A stretch of 64,000 nt of DNA from Virgibacillus_O sediminis. GTDB lineage: Bacteria; Bacillota; Bacilli; Bacillales; Amphibacillaceae. Of this stretch, positions 41,784 to 51,456 are shown in pieces. The position numbers and the translations under genes were made by a program. The notes below the pieces were generated by a model. It did not search any database and had not been told where the DNA came from. It was given only the letters and a program-made list of their open reading frames with translations. Location of the stretch: positions 177,640 to 241,639 of the forward strand of contig NZ_JBHRRZ010000003.1 in NCBI RefSeq assembly GCF_042643265.1. Reading direction: 5' to 3'. Each line of letters opens with the position of its first letter. The stretch's first letter is position 1.

Positions 41784-43397
41784 TTACCAGGAAGATACCG
41801 TTCCATCTGTACGGGATTCGGTTCCCCCAGCAAGCACTCCTGTTTCAGGGTCTCTCCAAATAACCTGGCCCCGCCCAAAACTGTTCGGTTCCAACTGGTA
41901 ACGGATGTGATGGCCTTTCGCTTGGAGGGCCTGGGCAATATGGTGAGGGAAACGGTGCTCTACTTCTATTATCTTCTCCCCCATCCATTGCCATCTAGGC
42001 GCATCGAGTGCCGCCTGCGGATTGAGTCCGAAATCGATGGTATTCATGGCTACCTGCACATGGCCTTGGGGCTGCATAAAACCTCCCATTACACCGAATG
42101 GGCCAATAGGACGCCCCCCTTTGGAAAGAAAGCCGGGAATAATAGTATGATAGGTTTTCTTCCCCCCTGCAAGTGCATTGACATGACTTGGGTTCATGGA
42201 GAAATTATGACCACGGTTCTGAAGGGCAATCCCCGTTCCTGGAACTACCAGGCCAGAGCCGAATCCCATATAATTGCTTTGAATGAATGATACCATATTT
42301 CCTTCTCCATCGGCTGCCGCCAGATAGACCGTTCCGCTGGAAGTCGGTTCACCTGCTTCCGGTTGAAGAGCCCTATCTGTAATAAGCCCTCTTCGCTTCT
42401 CTGCATACGATTCACTAAGCAAATCGTCCGTGCTATATCTCATATGAGCTGGTTCTGTTACATGCTGATGAGCATCGGCAAATGCGAGTTTAATAGCCTC
42501 CATCTGTTTATGATAGGTTTCCGGCGATTCCTTTTCCGGAAATTCGAAGCCCTTGAGTATATTGAGGGCTTCCAATGCTACGATTCCCTGTCCGCTTGGC
42601 GGTATTTCCCAAACATCGTAGCCGCGGTAATTTACCTTGATCGGTTCCACCCACTCCGGCTGATGATCGGCCAGATCTTCCTCTCTCAAATATCCGCCGT
42701 TTTCCTCAGAGAACGCAGCTATTTTTTCAGCCAATGCTCCGCGATAGAAGGACTCAGCCTTTGTTTCAGCGATTTCTTCCAACGTATTTGCATGATTGGG
42801 GGAGGACCAAATTTCTCCGACCTGTGGTGCTCGGCCATTTGGTGCGAAAGTATCAAACCAATGCCTAAACATTTCATCGGTCAATTTCTCACGGTAACTC
42901 TGATAGGCATTATTCCAAAATCTCGCCAAGGTAGGTGACAATGGATAGCCTTCTCTTGCATATGTAATAGCCGGCTGGAGAACTTCTTTCAGGGAAAGCT
43001 TCCCGAATCGATCAGACAATTCAGCCCATGCTGAGGGCGCCCCCGGTACCGTGACAGGAATCCACCCATGTGCGGGAATCTCCTCCATCCCCGCCTCCTT
43101 CAACTTTTCTAAAGATATATTTTTCGGTGACCTGCCATTGGCGTTCAACCCATGCAATTTTCCCTTTGTCCAAACTAGAGCAAATGCATCCCCGCCAATA
43201 CCATTGGAAGTCGGTTCAACTACTGTCAAGCATGCAGCTGTCGCTATAGCTGCATCAATCGCATTGCCACCCTTTTTCAATATCTCAAGTCCTGCCTGAC
43301 TGGCAAGCGGCTGTGATGTCGCTACCATCCCCTTTTTTGCATACACTGTATTCCTGGTGAGCGCATATGGATACGACGCACTCGAAAAAGATTTCAT
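41784..43397 (-). CDS. ywrD: Gamma-glutamyltransferase, YwrD-like
   Basis: The 537-residue Ntn-hydrolase precursor matures by cleavage before the nucleophile T356 in TSSGTVYLAAAD, giving large and small subunits. Family parts include KGGNAIDAAIATA, GIGGDAFALV and the later GFGSGLVVPGTG. No signal peptide is present, as in B. subtilis YwrD, so a cytoplasmic enzyme is likely and not the secreted Ggt. It leads the ChrA genes from its own promoter and is divergent from the Lrp-type regulator. Confidence 0.92.
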   Translation of the reverse strand: MKSFSSASYPYALTRNTVYAKKGMVATSQPLASQAGLEILKKGGNAIDAAIATAACLTVVEPTSNGIGGDAFALVWTKGKLHGLNANGRSPKNISLEKLKEAGMEEIPAHGWIPVTVPGAPSAWAELSDRFGKLSLKEVLQPAITYAREGYPLSPTLARFWNNAYQSYREKLTDEMFRHWFDTFAPNGRAPQVGEIWSSPNHANTLEEIAETKAESFYRGALAEKIAAFSEENGGYLREEDLADHQPEWVEPIKVNYRGYDVWEIPPSGQGIVALEALNILKGFEFPEKESPETYHKQMEAIKLAFADAHQHVTEPAHMRYSTDDLLSESYAEKRRGLITDRALQPEAGEPTSSGTVYLAAADGEGNMVSFIQSNYMGFGSGLVVPGTGIALQNRGHNFSMNPSHVNALAGGKKTYHTIIPGFLSKGGRPIGPFGVMGGFMQPQGHVQVAMNTIDFGLNPQAALDAPRWQWMGEKIIEVEHRFPHHIAQALQAKGHHIRYQLEPNSFGRGQVIWRDPETGVLAGGTESRTDGTVSSW

Positions 43398-43439
43398 CTT
43401 AAACGCCCCTTCGTCTGAATATTAGTAGAATTAACTAAT

Positions 43440-43468
43440 ATGTTACGAAATCATCCCTTCTGTGTCAA
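43440..43468 (-). promoter_or_regulatory. Promoter of ywrD-chrA genes
   Basis: TTGACA (43463-43468) and TAACAT (43440-43445) on the minus strand with a 17-base spacer. It lies in the divergent region with the Lrp-type regulator. Confidence 0.7.
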
Positions 43469-43579
43469 TCAAATATTAAGCGGCCCCCAACAATCACTTA
43501 CAATAATATCCCAAAGTTTTTTATCCACTTACATTTTGTGTTATCATATATCCATAATATAACTATAGGAGTTCATGAA

Positions 43580-44029
43580 ATGAGATATGATGACACAGAC
43601 AAAAAACTATTAGAGATTCTCTCGGAAGATGGAAGAATATCTTATGTTGATCTTGCTGAGAAAGTAGGACTGTCACGGGTGGCTGTAAAAGACAGAATTA
43701 ATAGTCTAAAGGAGCAAGGGATCATTGAAAAGTTTTCGGTGGTCATCAATTCAGAAAAGGCGGGAAAGAAAGTCTCCGCTTTCTTCGAGGTCGATGTAGA
43801 GCCACAGCATATGCAGGAAGTTGCCCAAAATCTGGCCGATAATCCAAGTGTAGCAAGCATTTACCAGATGACTGGTCCCAGCACCCTTCATATGCATGTG
43901 CTTGTAGAAGACTTCCGCATGCTCGAGGCATTTATTAACAACGAATTGTATGCGGTAGATGGAATCACCCGGGTGGAGAGCTCAGTAATCCTCAAGCGCT
44001 TCAAGAGCCGGACAGGTTACAAACTTTAA
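43580..44029 (+). CDS. chrS: Lrp/AsnC-type regulator, ChrS/YwrC-like
   Basis: The 149-residue regulator has an N-terminal helix-turn-helix (DDTDKKLLEILSEDGRISYV, then KVGLSRVAVKDRINSLKEQG) and a C-terminal RAM ligand-binding domain (FFEVDVEPQHMQEVAQNL, SIYQMTGPSTLHMHVLVED). In B. subtilis the homologous ywrC (chrS) represses the chr3 transporter genes. ATG 43580 follows AGGAG nine bases upstream. It is divergent from ywrD-chrA, the expected arrangement for local control. Confidence 0.88.
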   Translation: MRYDDTDKKLLEILSEDGRISYVDLAEKVGLSRVAVKDRINSLKEQGIIEKFSVVINSEKAGKKVSAFFEVDVEPQHMQEVAQNLADNPSVASIYQMTGPSTLHMHVLVEDFRMLEAFINNELYAVDGITRVESSVILKRFKSRTGYKL

Positions 44030-44097
44030 TGGGCTCAATACACCGATGGAAGGGCCATATCTATATCAATACCCCGATTTATGGGTTTCCGGGGCAA

Positions 44098-44136
44098 AAA
44101 GAGAAGAGGCTGAGAGTAAGACTCTCAACCTCTTTT
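44098..44136. terminator. Bidirectional terminator between chrS and ilvA
   Basis: GAGGCTGAGAGT (44106-44117) pairs with ACTCTCAACCTC (44121-44132), with A and T runs outside, so it ends both chrS and the ilv-leu operon. Confidence 0.88.
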
Positions 44137-45101
44137 TAAATAGCTACTGTTTCCTGGACTTTCTTGGCGAGCCCTTGGATATTGGACAAGGCACCAATAT
44201 CTAAATTCCCCCCGCTTACGATAACTCCACAGTGTCGTGATTTGATTTTTTCCTTATGGGAGAACAAAGCCGCGATAGCCGCAGCACCCGCTCCTTCCAT
44301 AAGGGTTTTGTTTCTCTCCAGCATGTAGACGATTGCTGCAGCAATTTCCTCATCTGATACTGTCACAATTTCATCGACCAATTCCCGTATAATAGGAAGT
44401 GTATGTTTCCCGGGCTGCTTAACGGCAATGCCTTCTGCAATAGTCGAGACAGACTGAAGGTTTGTAATGCCGCCGCTGTAATAGCTGTCGTGTATAGCAG
44501 CAGCCCCTTCTGCCTGAACCCCGATGATGCGGATGTTGGGATTGGCATATTTGGCAGCAACTGCGATGCCACTGATCAGTCCGCCGCCACCAATCGGTAC
44601 AATTATCGTATCCATCCTGTCCTCTTGACGAAGCATTTCCATGGCGATGGTTCCCTGACCGGCCATAATATCATAATCATCAAATGGATGGACATAGACA
44701 GCACCGGTCTGCATCTTTCTTTTAAGGGAAGCTTCATAGGCTTCTTGGAAGCTTTCCCCTATCAGAACCACTTCGGCTCCATAATTCCGAGTGGCTTCCA
44801 CTTTCGCATGCGGGGTGCCCTCGGCCATGAAGATTGTCGCCTTAACACCGAGTTTAGCCGCTGCATGGGCGACTCCTTGGGCATGGTTTCCCGCTGAAGC
44901 CGTAATGACTCCTTTTTTCAATTCCTCCTGCGATAGCTGCATTAGTTTGAAGCTTGCCCCCCGGAATTTAAAAGCACCTGTTTTCTGCTGGTTTTCCATT
45001 TTGAAATAGACATTCTTTCCAACCAGCTCGTTTGTGGTTACTGAAGTCATTAATGGTGTGTGATGGACAATCGGCTTAAGTTTCTGCCATGCCTTATACA
45101 C
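44136..45101 (-). CDS. ilvA: Threonine dehydratase, short form without regulatory domain
   Basis: The 321-residue PLP enzyme converts threonine to 2-oxobutyrate for isoleucine synthesis. The PLP lysine is K45 in TGAFKFRGAS, and the glycine-rich phosphate loop is VPIGGGGLISG. The protein stops where the biosynthetic IlvA of B. subtilis (about 420 residues) continues into an ACT-like domain, so isoleucine feedback control is probably missing. The start is GTG 45101 behind AGGAG. It is the last gene of the ilv-leu operon, after leuD. A catabolic TdcB-like role is possible, but the context favours biosynthesis. Confidence 0.85.
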   Translation of the reverse strand: MYKAWQKLKPIVHHTPLMTSVTTNELVGKNVYFKMENQQKTGAFKFRGASFKLMQLSQEELKKGVITASAGNHAQGVAHAAAKLGVKATIFMAEGTPHAKVEATRNYGAEVVLIGESFQEAYEASLKRKMQTGAVYVHPFDDYDIMAGQGTIAMEMLRQEDRMDTIIVPIGGGGLISGIAVAAKYANPNIRIIGVQAEGAAAIHDSYYSGGITNLQSVSTIAEGIAVKQPGKHTLPIIRELVDEIVTVSDEEIAAAIVYMLERNKTLMEGAGAAAIAALFSHKEKIKSRHCGVIVSGGNLDIGALSNIQGLAKKVQETVAI

Positions 45102-45159
45102 CTTTTCTCCTGTTAAGTCACCTGTTAAGCAATTCCCAATTGAGTCACTCTCCCTATTC

Positions 45160-45744
45160 TTAAGCTAGTGTTTTTTCGTATTGTTCTATCTTATCCTTAT
45201 GCTGTAAAGTTAATGCTATTTCATCCCAGCCGTTTAAAAGTTTCTCTTTATGATAAGCTGGAATATCAAAATGGACAGTCTCATCCACTTCATCAACAAT
45301 TTTCTGTGCTTCCAGATCGATGTCAAGGGTAAGGGTGGCATCTTCTGCCCGTTTCATCCAGCTTGCCAGCTGTGATTCATCGATTTTAATAGGTATAATG
45401 CCATTTTTTAGTGCATTATTATAGAAAATATCGGCAAAGCTTGGTGCGATGACTACCTTGAATCCATAATCAAGCAGTGCCCATGGTGCATGCTCCCTGG
45501 AGGAACCGCAGCCAAAGTTTTCACCTGCCAGAAGGATTGTTGCGTCATCATACTCTGGTTTGTTCAAAGAAAAATCCTCCCGGCGATTCCCTTCATTATC
45601 AAACCGCCAATTGTAGAATAAGAATTGGCCGAATCCGGTTCGTTCAATCCGTTTCAAGAACTGTTTAGGAATGATTTGGTCGGTATCCACATTAGAACGG
45701 TTCAATGGGTATACCAGCCCCTTATGCTGCTGAATTGCTTCCAA
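45160..45744 (-). CDS. leuD: 3-isopropylmalate dehydratase small subunit
   Basis: The 194-residue swivel domain partner of LeuC in the isomerisation of isopropylmalate. Typical NVDTDQIIPKQFLKRIERTG and LLAGENFGCGSSREHAPWAL are present. TTG 45744 is taken as start. It sits eight bases after GGAGG and gives MEAIQQHKG, which aligns with the N terminus of B. subtilis LeuD. The GTG at 45753 lies inside the SD. Confidence 0.95.
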   Translation of the reverse strand: MEAIQQHKGLVYPLNRSNVDTDQIIPKQFLKRIERTGFGQFLFYNWRFDNEGNRREDFSLNKPEYDDATILLAGENFGCGSSREHAPWALLDYGFKVVIAPSFADIFYNNALKNGIIPIKIDESQLASWMKRAEDATLTLDIDLEAQKIVDEVDETVHFDIPAYHKEKLLNGWDEIALTLQHKDKIEQYEKTLA

Positions 45745-45756
45745 TATGTGCACCTC

Positions 45757-47163
45757 CTAATTCAATACACCTGCATATTTGCGTACGTCGACGAAATGGC
45801 CTTCTACCGCAGCAGCTGCAGCCATTTCCGGACTGACGAGATGGGTTCTGGCTCCATTTCCCTGCCTTCCTTCGAAGTTGCGGTTGGAAGTGGAAGCACA
45901 GCGGCCATTAGGCGGGACCACATCATCGTTCATCGCCAGGCACATACTGCATCCTGATTCACGCCATTCGAAACCGGCATCTTTAAATACTTTATCGATC
46001 CCAGCTTTTTCCGCCTCCAGCTTAACACTGAAAGAACCTGGAACGACGATGGCACGGACGCTGTCTTTAACTTTTTTCCCTTCAATTATACCTGCGGCTT
46101 TCTCCAGATCACTGAAACGGGAGTTTGTGCAGGAGCCGATGAAGACATGGTCAATTTCAATGGAAGAGATCGGCTGACCTTCCTCCAGCCCCATGTACTC
46201 AAGGGCACGTTCCACATCTTCTCTATGATCCGATTCATCCAGCTTAGGCGTTTCCCCGCTGACAGGTACACACATACCAGGGTTTGTTCCCCATGTTACC
46301 TGCGGCTCAATCTCTTCCGCATTAATCGTTACAGTTTCATCATACACGGCTCCTTCATCAGTTGCCAGTGAGAGCCATTCTTGGGCCTTTTCCTCGAAGG
46401 CTTCTCCCTCCGGTACGTATTCCCGGCCTCTCAGATATTCCACTGTCTTGTCATCTGGGCTGATCAAGCCTGCACGTGCTCCGCCTTCAATGGACATATT
46501 ACATACAGTCATCCGTCCTTCCATGGAAAGGTTGCGGATTGCCTGGCCAGTATATTCCATCACGTAGCCGGTTCCGAATTTGACACCGAATTTACCAATA
46601 ATTGCTAGGATCAGGTCTTTTGCCGTTACTCCCGGCCCCAAGTCCCCTTCCACTTTCACATTCATGGTTTTCGGACGTTCTTGCCAGATGGTTTGCGTCG
46701 CTAATACATGTTCCACTTCGCTGGTGCCGATGCCGAATGCAAGAGCGCCGAACGCTCCATGTGTGGATGTATGGCTGTCGCCGCACACAATCGTTTTCCC
46801 TGGCTGGGTAAGCCCCAACTGCGGTCCGATAACATGGACAATCCCCTGATCAGGGTGATACATGTCAGCAAGTTTAATGCCATTAGCCTCACAGTTTTTC
46901 CGTAATGTCTCCATCTGTTTCCTGGAAATCTCATCTTTGATTTCTTCCCGATTCCGAGTGGGAACGTTATGGTCCATCGTAGCGTATGTGAGATCTGGAC
47001 GGCGGACTTTCCTGTTATTCAGGCGAAGCCCTTCAAATGCCTGTGGGGACGTAACTTCATGGACCAAATGCTGATCAATATAGAGCAGGTCCGGCTTTCC
47101 CTCTTCCTGGTGGACTATATGTTTATCCCATATTTTTTCAATGATTGTCTGTGGTTTTCCCAT
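45757..47163 (-). CDS. leuC: 3-isopropylmalate dehydratase large subunit
   Basis: The 468-residue aconitase-like subunit binds a 4Fe-4S cluster through cysteines visible in IGSCTNSRFSDL and SGCSMCLAMNDD. Other landmarks are TMDHNVPT and VCGDSHTSTHGAFGALAFGI. It follows leuB with 33 bases between and GGAGGGTG before its ATG. It forms the active enzyme with LeuD. Confidence 0.97.
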   Translation of the reverse strand: MGKPQTIIEKIWDKHIVHQEEGKPDLLYIDQHLVHEVTSPQAFEGLRLNNRKVRRPDLTYATMDHNVPTRNREEIKDEISRKQMETLRKNCEANGIKLADMYHPDQGIVHVIGPQLGLTQPGKTIVCGDSHTSTHGAFGALAFGIGTSEVEHVLATQTIWQERPKTMNVKVEGDLGPGVTAKDLILAIIGKFGVKFGTGYVMEYTGQAIRNLSMEGRMTVCNMSIEGGARAGLISPDDKTVEYLRGREYVPEGEAFEEKAQEWLSLATDEGAVYDETVTINAEEIEPQVTWGTNPGMCVPVSGETPKLDESDHREDVERALEYMGLEEGQPISSIEIDHVFIGSCTNSRFSDLEKAAGIIEGKKVKDSVRAIVVPGSFSVKLEAEKAGIDKVFKDAGFEWRESGCSMCLAMNDDVVPPNGRCASTSNRNFEGRQGNGARTHLVSPEMAAAAAVEGHFVDVRKYAGVLN

Positions 47164-47196
47164 ATGATCACCCTCCCGCTATTAGACATACATATT

Positions 47197-48288
47197 TCAA
47201 ATACTATTGGACACGCTCTTCGTGGTAAGGTTTTCGATAACCGCTTGTGTCATTTCTTTCGTTCCTACCTTTTGGCCGCCTTTAATATCAAGGTCACCTG
47301 TATGGTAGCCCTGTTCTAGACATTCATTGACCGCCTTCTCAATCTCGGTCGCTTCTTCCTCCATATGGAAAGAGTGTCTGAGCATCAGGGCAACTGAAAG
47401 AATCATCCCCAGCGGGTTAGCGATACCTTTGCCTTGAATATCCGGCGCTGAACCGTGTACTGGTTCATATAATCCTACTCCATCGGTACGAACACTAGCT
47501 GATGGCAGCATTCCAAGTGATCCTGTCAATACACTTGCTTCGTCGCTTAAGATATCACCAAACAGATTTTCCGTGACAATGACATCAAATCGGTTCGGCT
47601 CGGTAATCAGCTTCATCGCTGCAGCGTCTACCAACAGATGCTCCACCTTTACATCCGGAAACTCCTTCGCTTTTTCTTCTACAATTTCCCTCCACATCCG
47701 GCTGGATTCCAAGACATTGGCTTTATCCACAGATGTGAGCTGTTTGTTGCGAATTTGCGCACTTTGAAATCCTTTTTCAATAATGCGCTCCATTTCCTGC
47801 CTAGAGTAGGCAAGTGTATCAACAACTTCTTTTCCATCATTCCGGCGCTCGCTCGGTCTGCCGAAATAGAGGCCTCCGGTAAGCTCGCGGATGATCAGGA
47901 TATCGCTGCCTTTAATCACTTCTTCCTTCAGCGGAGAAGCATGCAGGAGGGAAGAGAATCCTTGGACAGGACGAAGGTTGGCGAACAGACCAAGCTTTTT
48001 CCTGATTCCAAGCAGCCCTTTTTCCGGACGGAGGTGGGGTGGGTTTCCATCCCATTTCGGCCCCCCGACAGCTCCAAGCAGTACTGCATCGGAATCCTCG
48101 CATGCCTGAATGGTATCCTCCGGAAGCGGAGTGCCATACCGGTCGATTGCATCGCCGCCGATTGCATGTTCCTGAAAACTGAAGCGGTGATCATATTCAC
48201 TAGCAATGGTGTTCAGGACCACCTTTGCAGACTCCATAATTTCTTTTCCTATCCCGTCACCAGGCAATAGGGTGATCTTTTTGTTCAT
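47197..48288 (-). CDS. leuB: 3-isopropylmalate dehydrogenase
   Basis: The 363-residue NAD-dependent beta-decarboxylating dehydrogenase catalyses the third leucine step. The N-terminal LLPGDGIGKEIM, the substrate motif ELTGGLYFG, NLFGDILSDEAS and YEPVHGSAPDIQGKGIANP are all present. A long GGGGAGGGGAG SD precedes ATG 48288. Length matches the family. Confidence 0.97.
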   Translation of the reverse strand: MNKKITLLPGDGIGKEIMESAKVVLNTIASEYDHRFSFQEHAIGGDAIDRYGTPLPEDTIQACEDSDAVLLGAVGGPKWDGNPPHLRPEKGLLGIRKKLGLFANLRPVQGFSSLLHASPLKEEVIKGSDILIIRELTGGLYFGRPSERRNDGKEVVDTLAYSRQEMERIIEKGFQSAQIRNKQLTSVDKANVLESSRMWREIVEEKAKEFPDVKVEHLLVDAAAMKLITEPNRFDVIVTENLFGDILSDEASVLTGSLGMLPSASVRTDGVGLYEPVHGSAPDIQGKGIANPLGMILSVALMLRHSFHMEEEATEIEKAVNECLEQGYHTGDLDIKGGQKVGTKEMTQAVIENLTTKSVSNSI

Positions 48289-48316
48289 ATACTCCCCTCC
48301 CCTTTCCTCGCTAGAT

Positions 48317-49861
48317 TTATTTTATCGCTTCTTTTTCCAATGCTGCTTTTTGTTGGACAATATAACGATTTACAGCATTAAGGAAAGCATTTGCTGAAGC
48401 CTCGATAACGTCCTGGGCAGCACCTCTACCATTTACCTTCACATTGTTCACTACCAGCTGGACATGTGATTCAGCCAAGGCGTCTTTCCCACCGCCGACC
48501 GAATTAAGCTGGTAATCCTCCAATTTGAGGTCCTCTTCAATCAATGCATCCATTGTTTTATACAAAGCTTCGACACTTCCCTGCCCGGTTCGTGCCGCTT
48601 CCACTGTTTCACCAGCCGGTGTCGTCAATACGACGGTTGCTGTAGGGATATTGGCGGTACCATATTGGACTTGAAACATTTCCATCTTGTATTTGCTTAC
48701 GGTAGAAGTATCCGTCTTGATTTCCATCAAGATCGTATAAATATCATCATCGGTTACTTCCCGTTTATGGTCAGTCAACTGTTTAAACTGCTTGAATGCC
48801 TCTTTCAGCTTTTCATCCGACAGCTCAATGCCGAATTCCTTTACCTTATCTTTAAACGCATGCCGTCCGGAATGTTTACCAAGGAAAAGGGTATTCGAGT
48901 TCAGGCCGACCATTTCTGGGGTGATGATTTCATAAGTCTGTGCGTTTTTCAGCACACCATCCTGGTGAATGCCGGACTCATGAGCAAATGCGTTGCGACC
49001 GACGACAGCTTTGTTGGGCTGTACATACATACCGGTCAATTTTGCTACCAGATCACTGGAGCGCTTGATTTCATCCAGCTTCAAACCTGTTTCATATGGA
49101 TAATAGTCTGACCGGATTTTCATTGCGACACCAATCTCTTCCAAAGCAGCATTACCAGCACGTTCACCAATTCCATTGATGGTTCCTTCTACCTGGGTAG
49201 CTCCATTTTCCACTGCTGCAATGGAGTTGGCTACAGCCATTCCCAAGTCATCATGGCAGTGGCAGGAAAGGTCGACCCTGTCAATATTCGGCACAGTTTC
49301 TTTGATGTAGCGGAAAAGTTTTCCGTATTCCGCTGGTGTTGTATAACCGACCGTATCCGGCAGGTTAATGACGGTGGCTCCTGCGTCGATGACCTGTTCA
49401 ATGATCTTAGCAAGAAAATCCCAATCGGATCTGGTTGCATCCTCTGCTGACCACTGTACTTGAGGGAATTTTTCCCTTGCATAGGACACCATGTCAACGG
49501 AAGTTTGGATCACTTGTTCCGGTGTCTGCTTCAGCTTATATGTCATATGAATAGGGGAAGTCGCCAGAAACAGGTGGAGGCGGGGCTCTTCGGAATTTTT
49601 CAATGCTTCCCAAGCCGTGTCAATATCACTTTTGATCGTTCTGGCCAATCCGGTCACAGATGTACCTTTAATATTGTCGGCAATCGCCTTAACTGCTTCA
49701 AAATCACCTTGGGAGGAAGCAGGGAACCCTGCCTCCATCCGGTCAATCCCAAACCGTTCCAGCTGTTTGGCAATCTCCATTTTCTCCAGCTGGTTCAGAT
49801 TGACGCCTGGTGATTGCTCACCATCTCTAAGGGTGGTATCAAATATTTTAATTCGTGACAT
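48317..49861 (-). CDS. leuA: 2-isopropylmalate synthase
   Basis: The 514-residue enzyme condenses acetyl-CoA and 2-oxoisovalerate, the first leucine step. The TIM barrel has DTTLRDGEQSPGVNL and LSCHCHDDLGMAVANS, followed by HESGIHQDGVLK. The C-terminal LeuA regulatory domain (about residues 390-505, with NSVGGGKDALAESHV) binds leucine for feedback inhibition. Its start overlaps the ilvC end by 14 bases. Confidence 0.97.
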   Translation of the reverse strand: MSRIKIFDTTLRDGEQSPGVNLNQLEKMEIAKQLERFGIDRMEAGFPASSQGDFEAVKAIADNIKGTSVTGLARTIKSDIDTAWEALKNSEEPRLHLFLATSPIHMTYKLKQTPEQVIQTSVDMVSYAREKFPQVQWSAEDATRSDWDFLAKIIEQVIDAGATVINLPDTVGYTTPAEYGKLFRYIKETVPNIDRVDLSCHCHDDLGMAVANSIAAVENGATQVEGTINGIGERAGNAALEEIGVAMKIRSDYYPYETGLKLDEIKRSSDLVAKLTGMYVQPNKAVVGRNAFAHESGIHQDGVLKNAQTYEIITPEMVGLNSNTLFLGKHSGRHAFKDKVKEFGIELSDEKLKEAFKQFKQLTDHKREVTDDDIYTILMEIKTDTSTVSKYKMEMFQVQYGTANIPTATVVLTTPAGETVEAARTGQGSVEALYKTMDALIEEDLKLEDYQLNSVGGGKDALAESHVQLVVNNVKVNGRGAAQDVIEASANAFLNAVNRYIVQQKAALEKEAIK

Positions 49862-50882
49862 GGGCTTTCACATCCTTTTGTTTTTCTTGCAGAGGCTGTT
49901 TGACAAAAGGCATCAACTCACGTAACTCCCTTCCCACTTTCTCGATCTGATGTTGGTTCTCTTTGGCATTCGTAGCATTGAACTGGGCACGGTTTGCCTG
50001 ATTTTCAAGGATCCAGCCTTTAGCGAATTTCCCTGCCTGGATATCTTCCAGAACCTCTTTCATGCGCCCTTTTGTTTCGTCGTTGATGACACGTGGACCG
50101 GAAACGAAATCGCCCCATTGTGCTGTATCCGAAATAGAATAGCGCATGTTTTCCAATCCGCCTTCATATAGAAGATCCACAATCAATTTCATTTCATGGA
50201 GGCACTCGAAGTAAGCGACTTCCGGCTGATAGCCTGCTTCTGTCAATGTTTCAAATCCTGCTTTTACAAGGCTGGTCAAGCCGCCGCATAATACTGCCTG
50301 CTCACCGAACAAGTCTGTTTCAGTCTCTTCCTGGAAGCTGGTCTCCAGAACACCGGCACGTGCTGCGCCAATACCCTGTGCATATGCAAGAGCCAGTTGT
50401 GTTGCTTCGCCTGTGACATCCTGGTAAACACCATACAAAGCAGGTACTCCAGCACCCTCTTCATATGTTCTGCGCACCAAATGCCCTGGACCTTTCGGTG
50501 CTACCAGAAAGACATCTACATCTGCTGGAGGAACAATTTGGCTGAAATGGATATTGAACCCATGAGCAAATACTAATGCATTTCCTGCTTTCAGATTAGG
50601 TTTGATGCTTTCTTCGTAAACTGCTGTCTGATGCTCATCCGGCAGCAATACCATTACTACATCCGCCTGTTTGGTGGCATCCGCTACAGATACTACCTGA
50701 AAGCCGTCTTCTTCTGCTTTCTGCTGGGATTTCCCTGGTCTGAGCCCAACAACTACATCATGGCCGCTCTCCCTAAGATTCAGTGCATGTGCATGGCCCT
50801 GTGAACCATAACCTACAATAGCGATTTTCTTTCCTTGTAAAACTTCCTTTTGGATATCCTGGTCATAAAGTACTTTTGTCAT
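49848..50882 (-). CDS. ilvC: Ketol-acid reductoisomerase
   Basis: The 344-residue class I enzyme performs the second common step of valine and isoleucine synthesis. The Rossmann motif GYGSQGHAHALNLRESG is followed by LRPGKS, a serine-containing NADPH phosphate loop. The helical domain has LVKAGFETLTEAGYQPEVAY and the acidic metal ligands ECLHEMKLIVDLLYEGG. CAGGAGGAA precedes ATG 50882. Confidence 0.98.
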   Translation of the reverse strand: MTKVLYDQDIQKEVLQGKKIAIVGYGSQGHAHALNLRESGHDVVVGLRPGKSQQKAEEDGFQVVSVADATKQADVVMVLLPDEHQTAVYEESIKPNLKAGNALVFAHGFNIHFSQIVPPADVDVFLVAPKGPGHLVRRTYEEGAGVPALYGVYQDVTGEATQLALAYAQGIGAARAGVLETSFQEETETDLFGEQAVLCGGLTSLVKAGFETLTEAGYQPEVAYFECLHEMKLIVDLLYEGGLENMRYSISDTAQWGDFVSGPRVINDETKGRMKEVLEDIQAGKFAKGWILENQANRAQFNATNAKENQHQIEKVGRELRELMPFVKQPLQEKQKDVKAHVTN

Positions 50883-50937
50883 GATAATTCCTCCTGAGAT
50901 TTAATATTGTATGTGTTTTTATTTTCAATAACTCTTC

Positions 50938-51456
50938 CTAGATAGATAGAGAGTTAATTTCCGTTACTTGCTGGGGCTGCTGTCCCCGTAGGAAAGCAGT
51001 TACCCCTGTTCTGGTTAATTCCTTAATTCCATAAGGCCTAAGCAGTGTGATCAAAGCCTCCACCTTATCCGGCTTACCCGTAACCTGGACAGTCAGGCTG
51101 TCACGGCTTACATCGATGACGGTAGCACGGAAAGGATTGATAATCCCCTGAATTTCAGCTCTCAGCTGACCGCTGCCGCCAACCTTGATAAGAGCCAGTT
51201 CCCTTGCCACCATCGCCTTATCGGTAATATCGGAAACTTTAATTACATCAATCTGCTTATTAAGCTGCTTGGTCAGCTGCTCCAGCTTCTGTTGATCATT
51301 GACATCGACAACGAAAGTCATTTTGGATACACCTTCTACTTCCGAGGAGCCGACAGAAATGCTGTCTATATTAAACTGCCTTTTGTGGAGCATTCCGGTG
51401 ATCCGGTTCAGCACCCCACCTCTATCCTGTACGGTTGCTGTTATGATCCTTTTCAT
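50938..51456 (-). CDS. ilvH: Acetolactate synthase small (regulatory) subunit
   Basis: The 172-residue protein has an N-terminal ACT domain (VQDRGGVLNRITGMLHKRQF, DSISVGSSEVEGVSKMTFVV) that binds valine, and the C-terminal ALS small-subunit domain (LALIKVGGSGQLRAEIQGI). It activates IlvB and gives it feedback sensitivity. Its ATG overlaps the ilvB stop by four bases. Confidence 0.96.
   Translation of the reverse strand: MKRIITATVQDRGGVLNRITGMLHKRQFNIDSISVGSSEVEGVSKMTFVVDVNDQQKLEQLTKQLNKQIDVIKVSDITDKAMVARELALIKVGGSGQLRAEIQGIINPFRATVIDVSRDSLTVQVTGKPDKVEALITLLRPYGIKELTRTGVTAFLRGQQPQQVTEINSLSI

Noticed and set aside
42363..42938. Long plus-strand open frame opposite ywrD (191 codons).
   Set aside because: It is antisense to a gene with clear family motifs and has no recognisable domain or SD.
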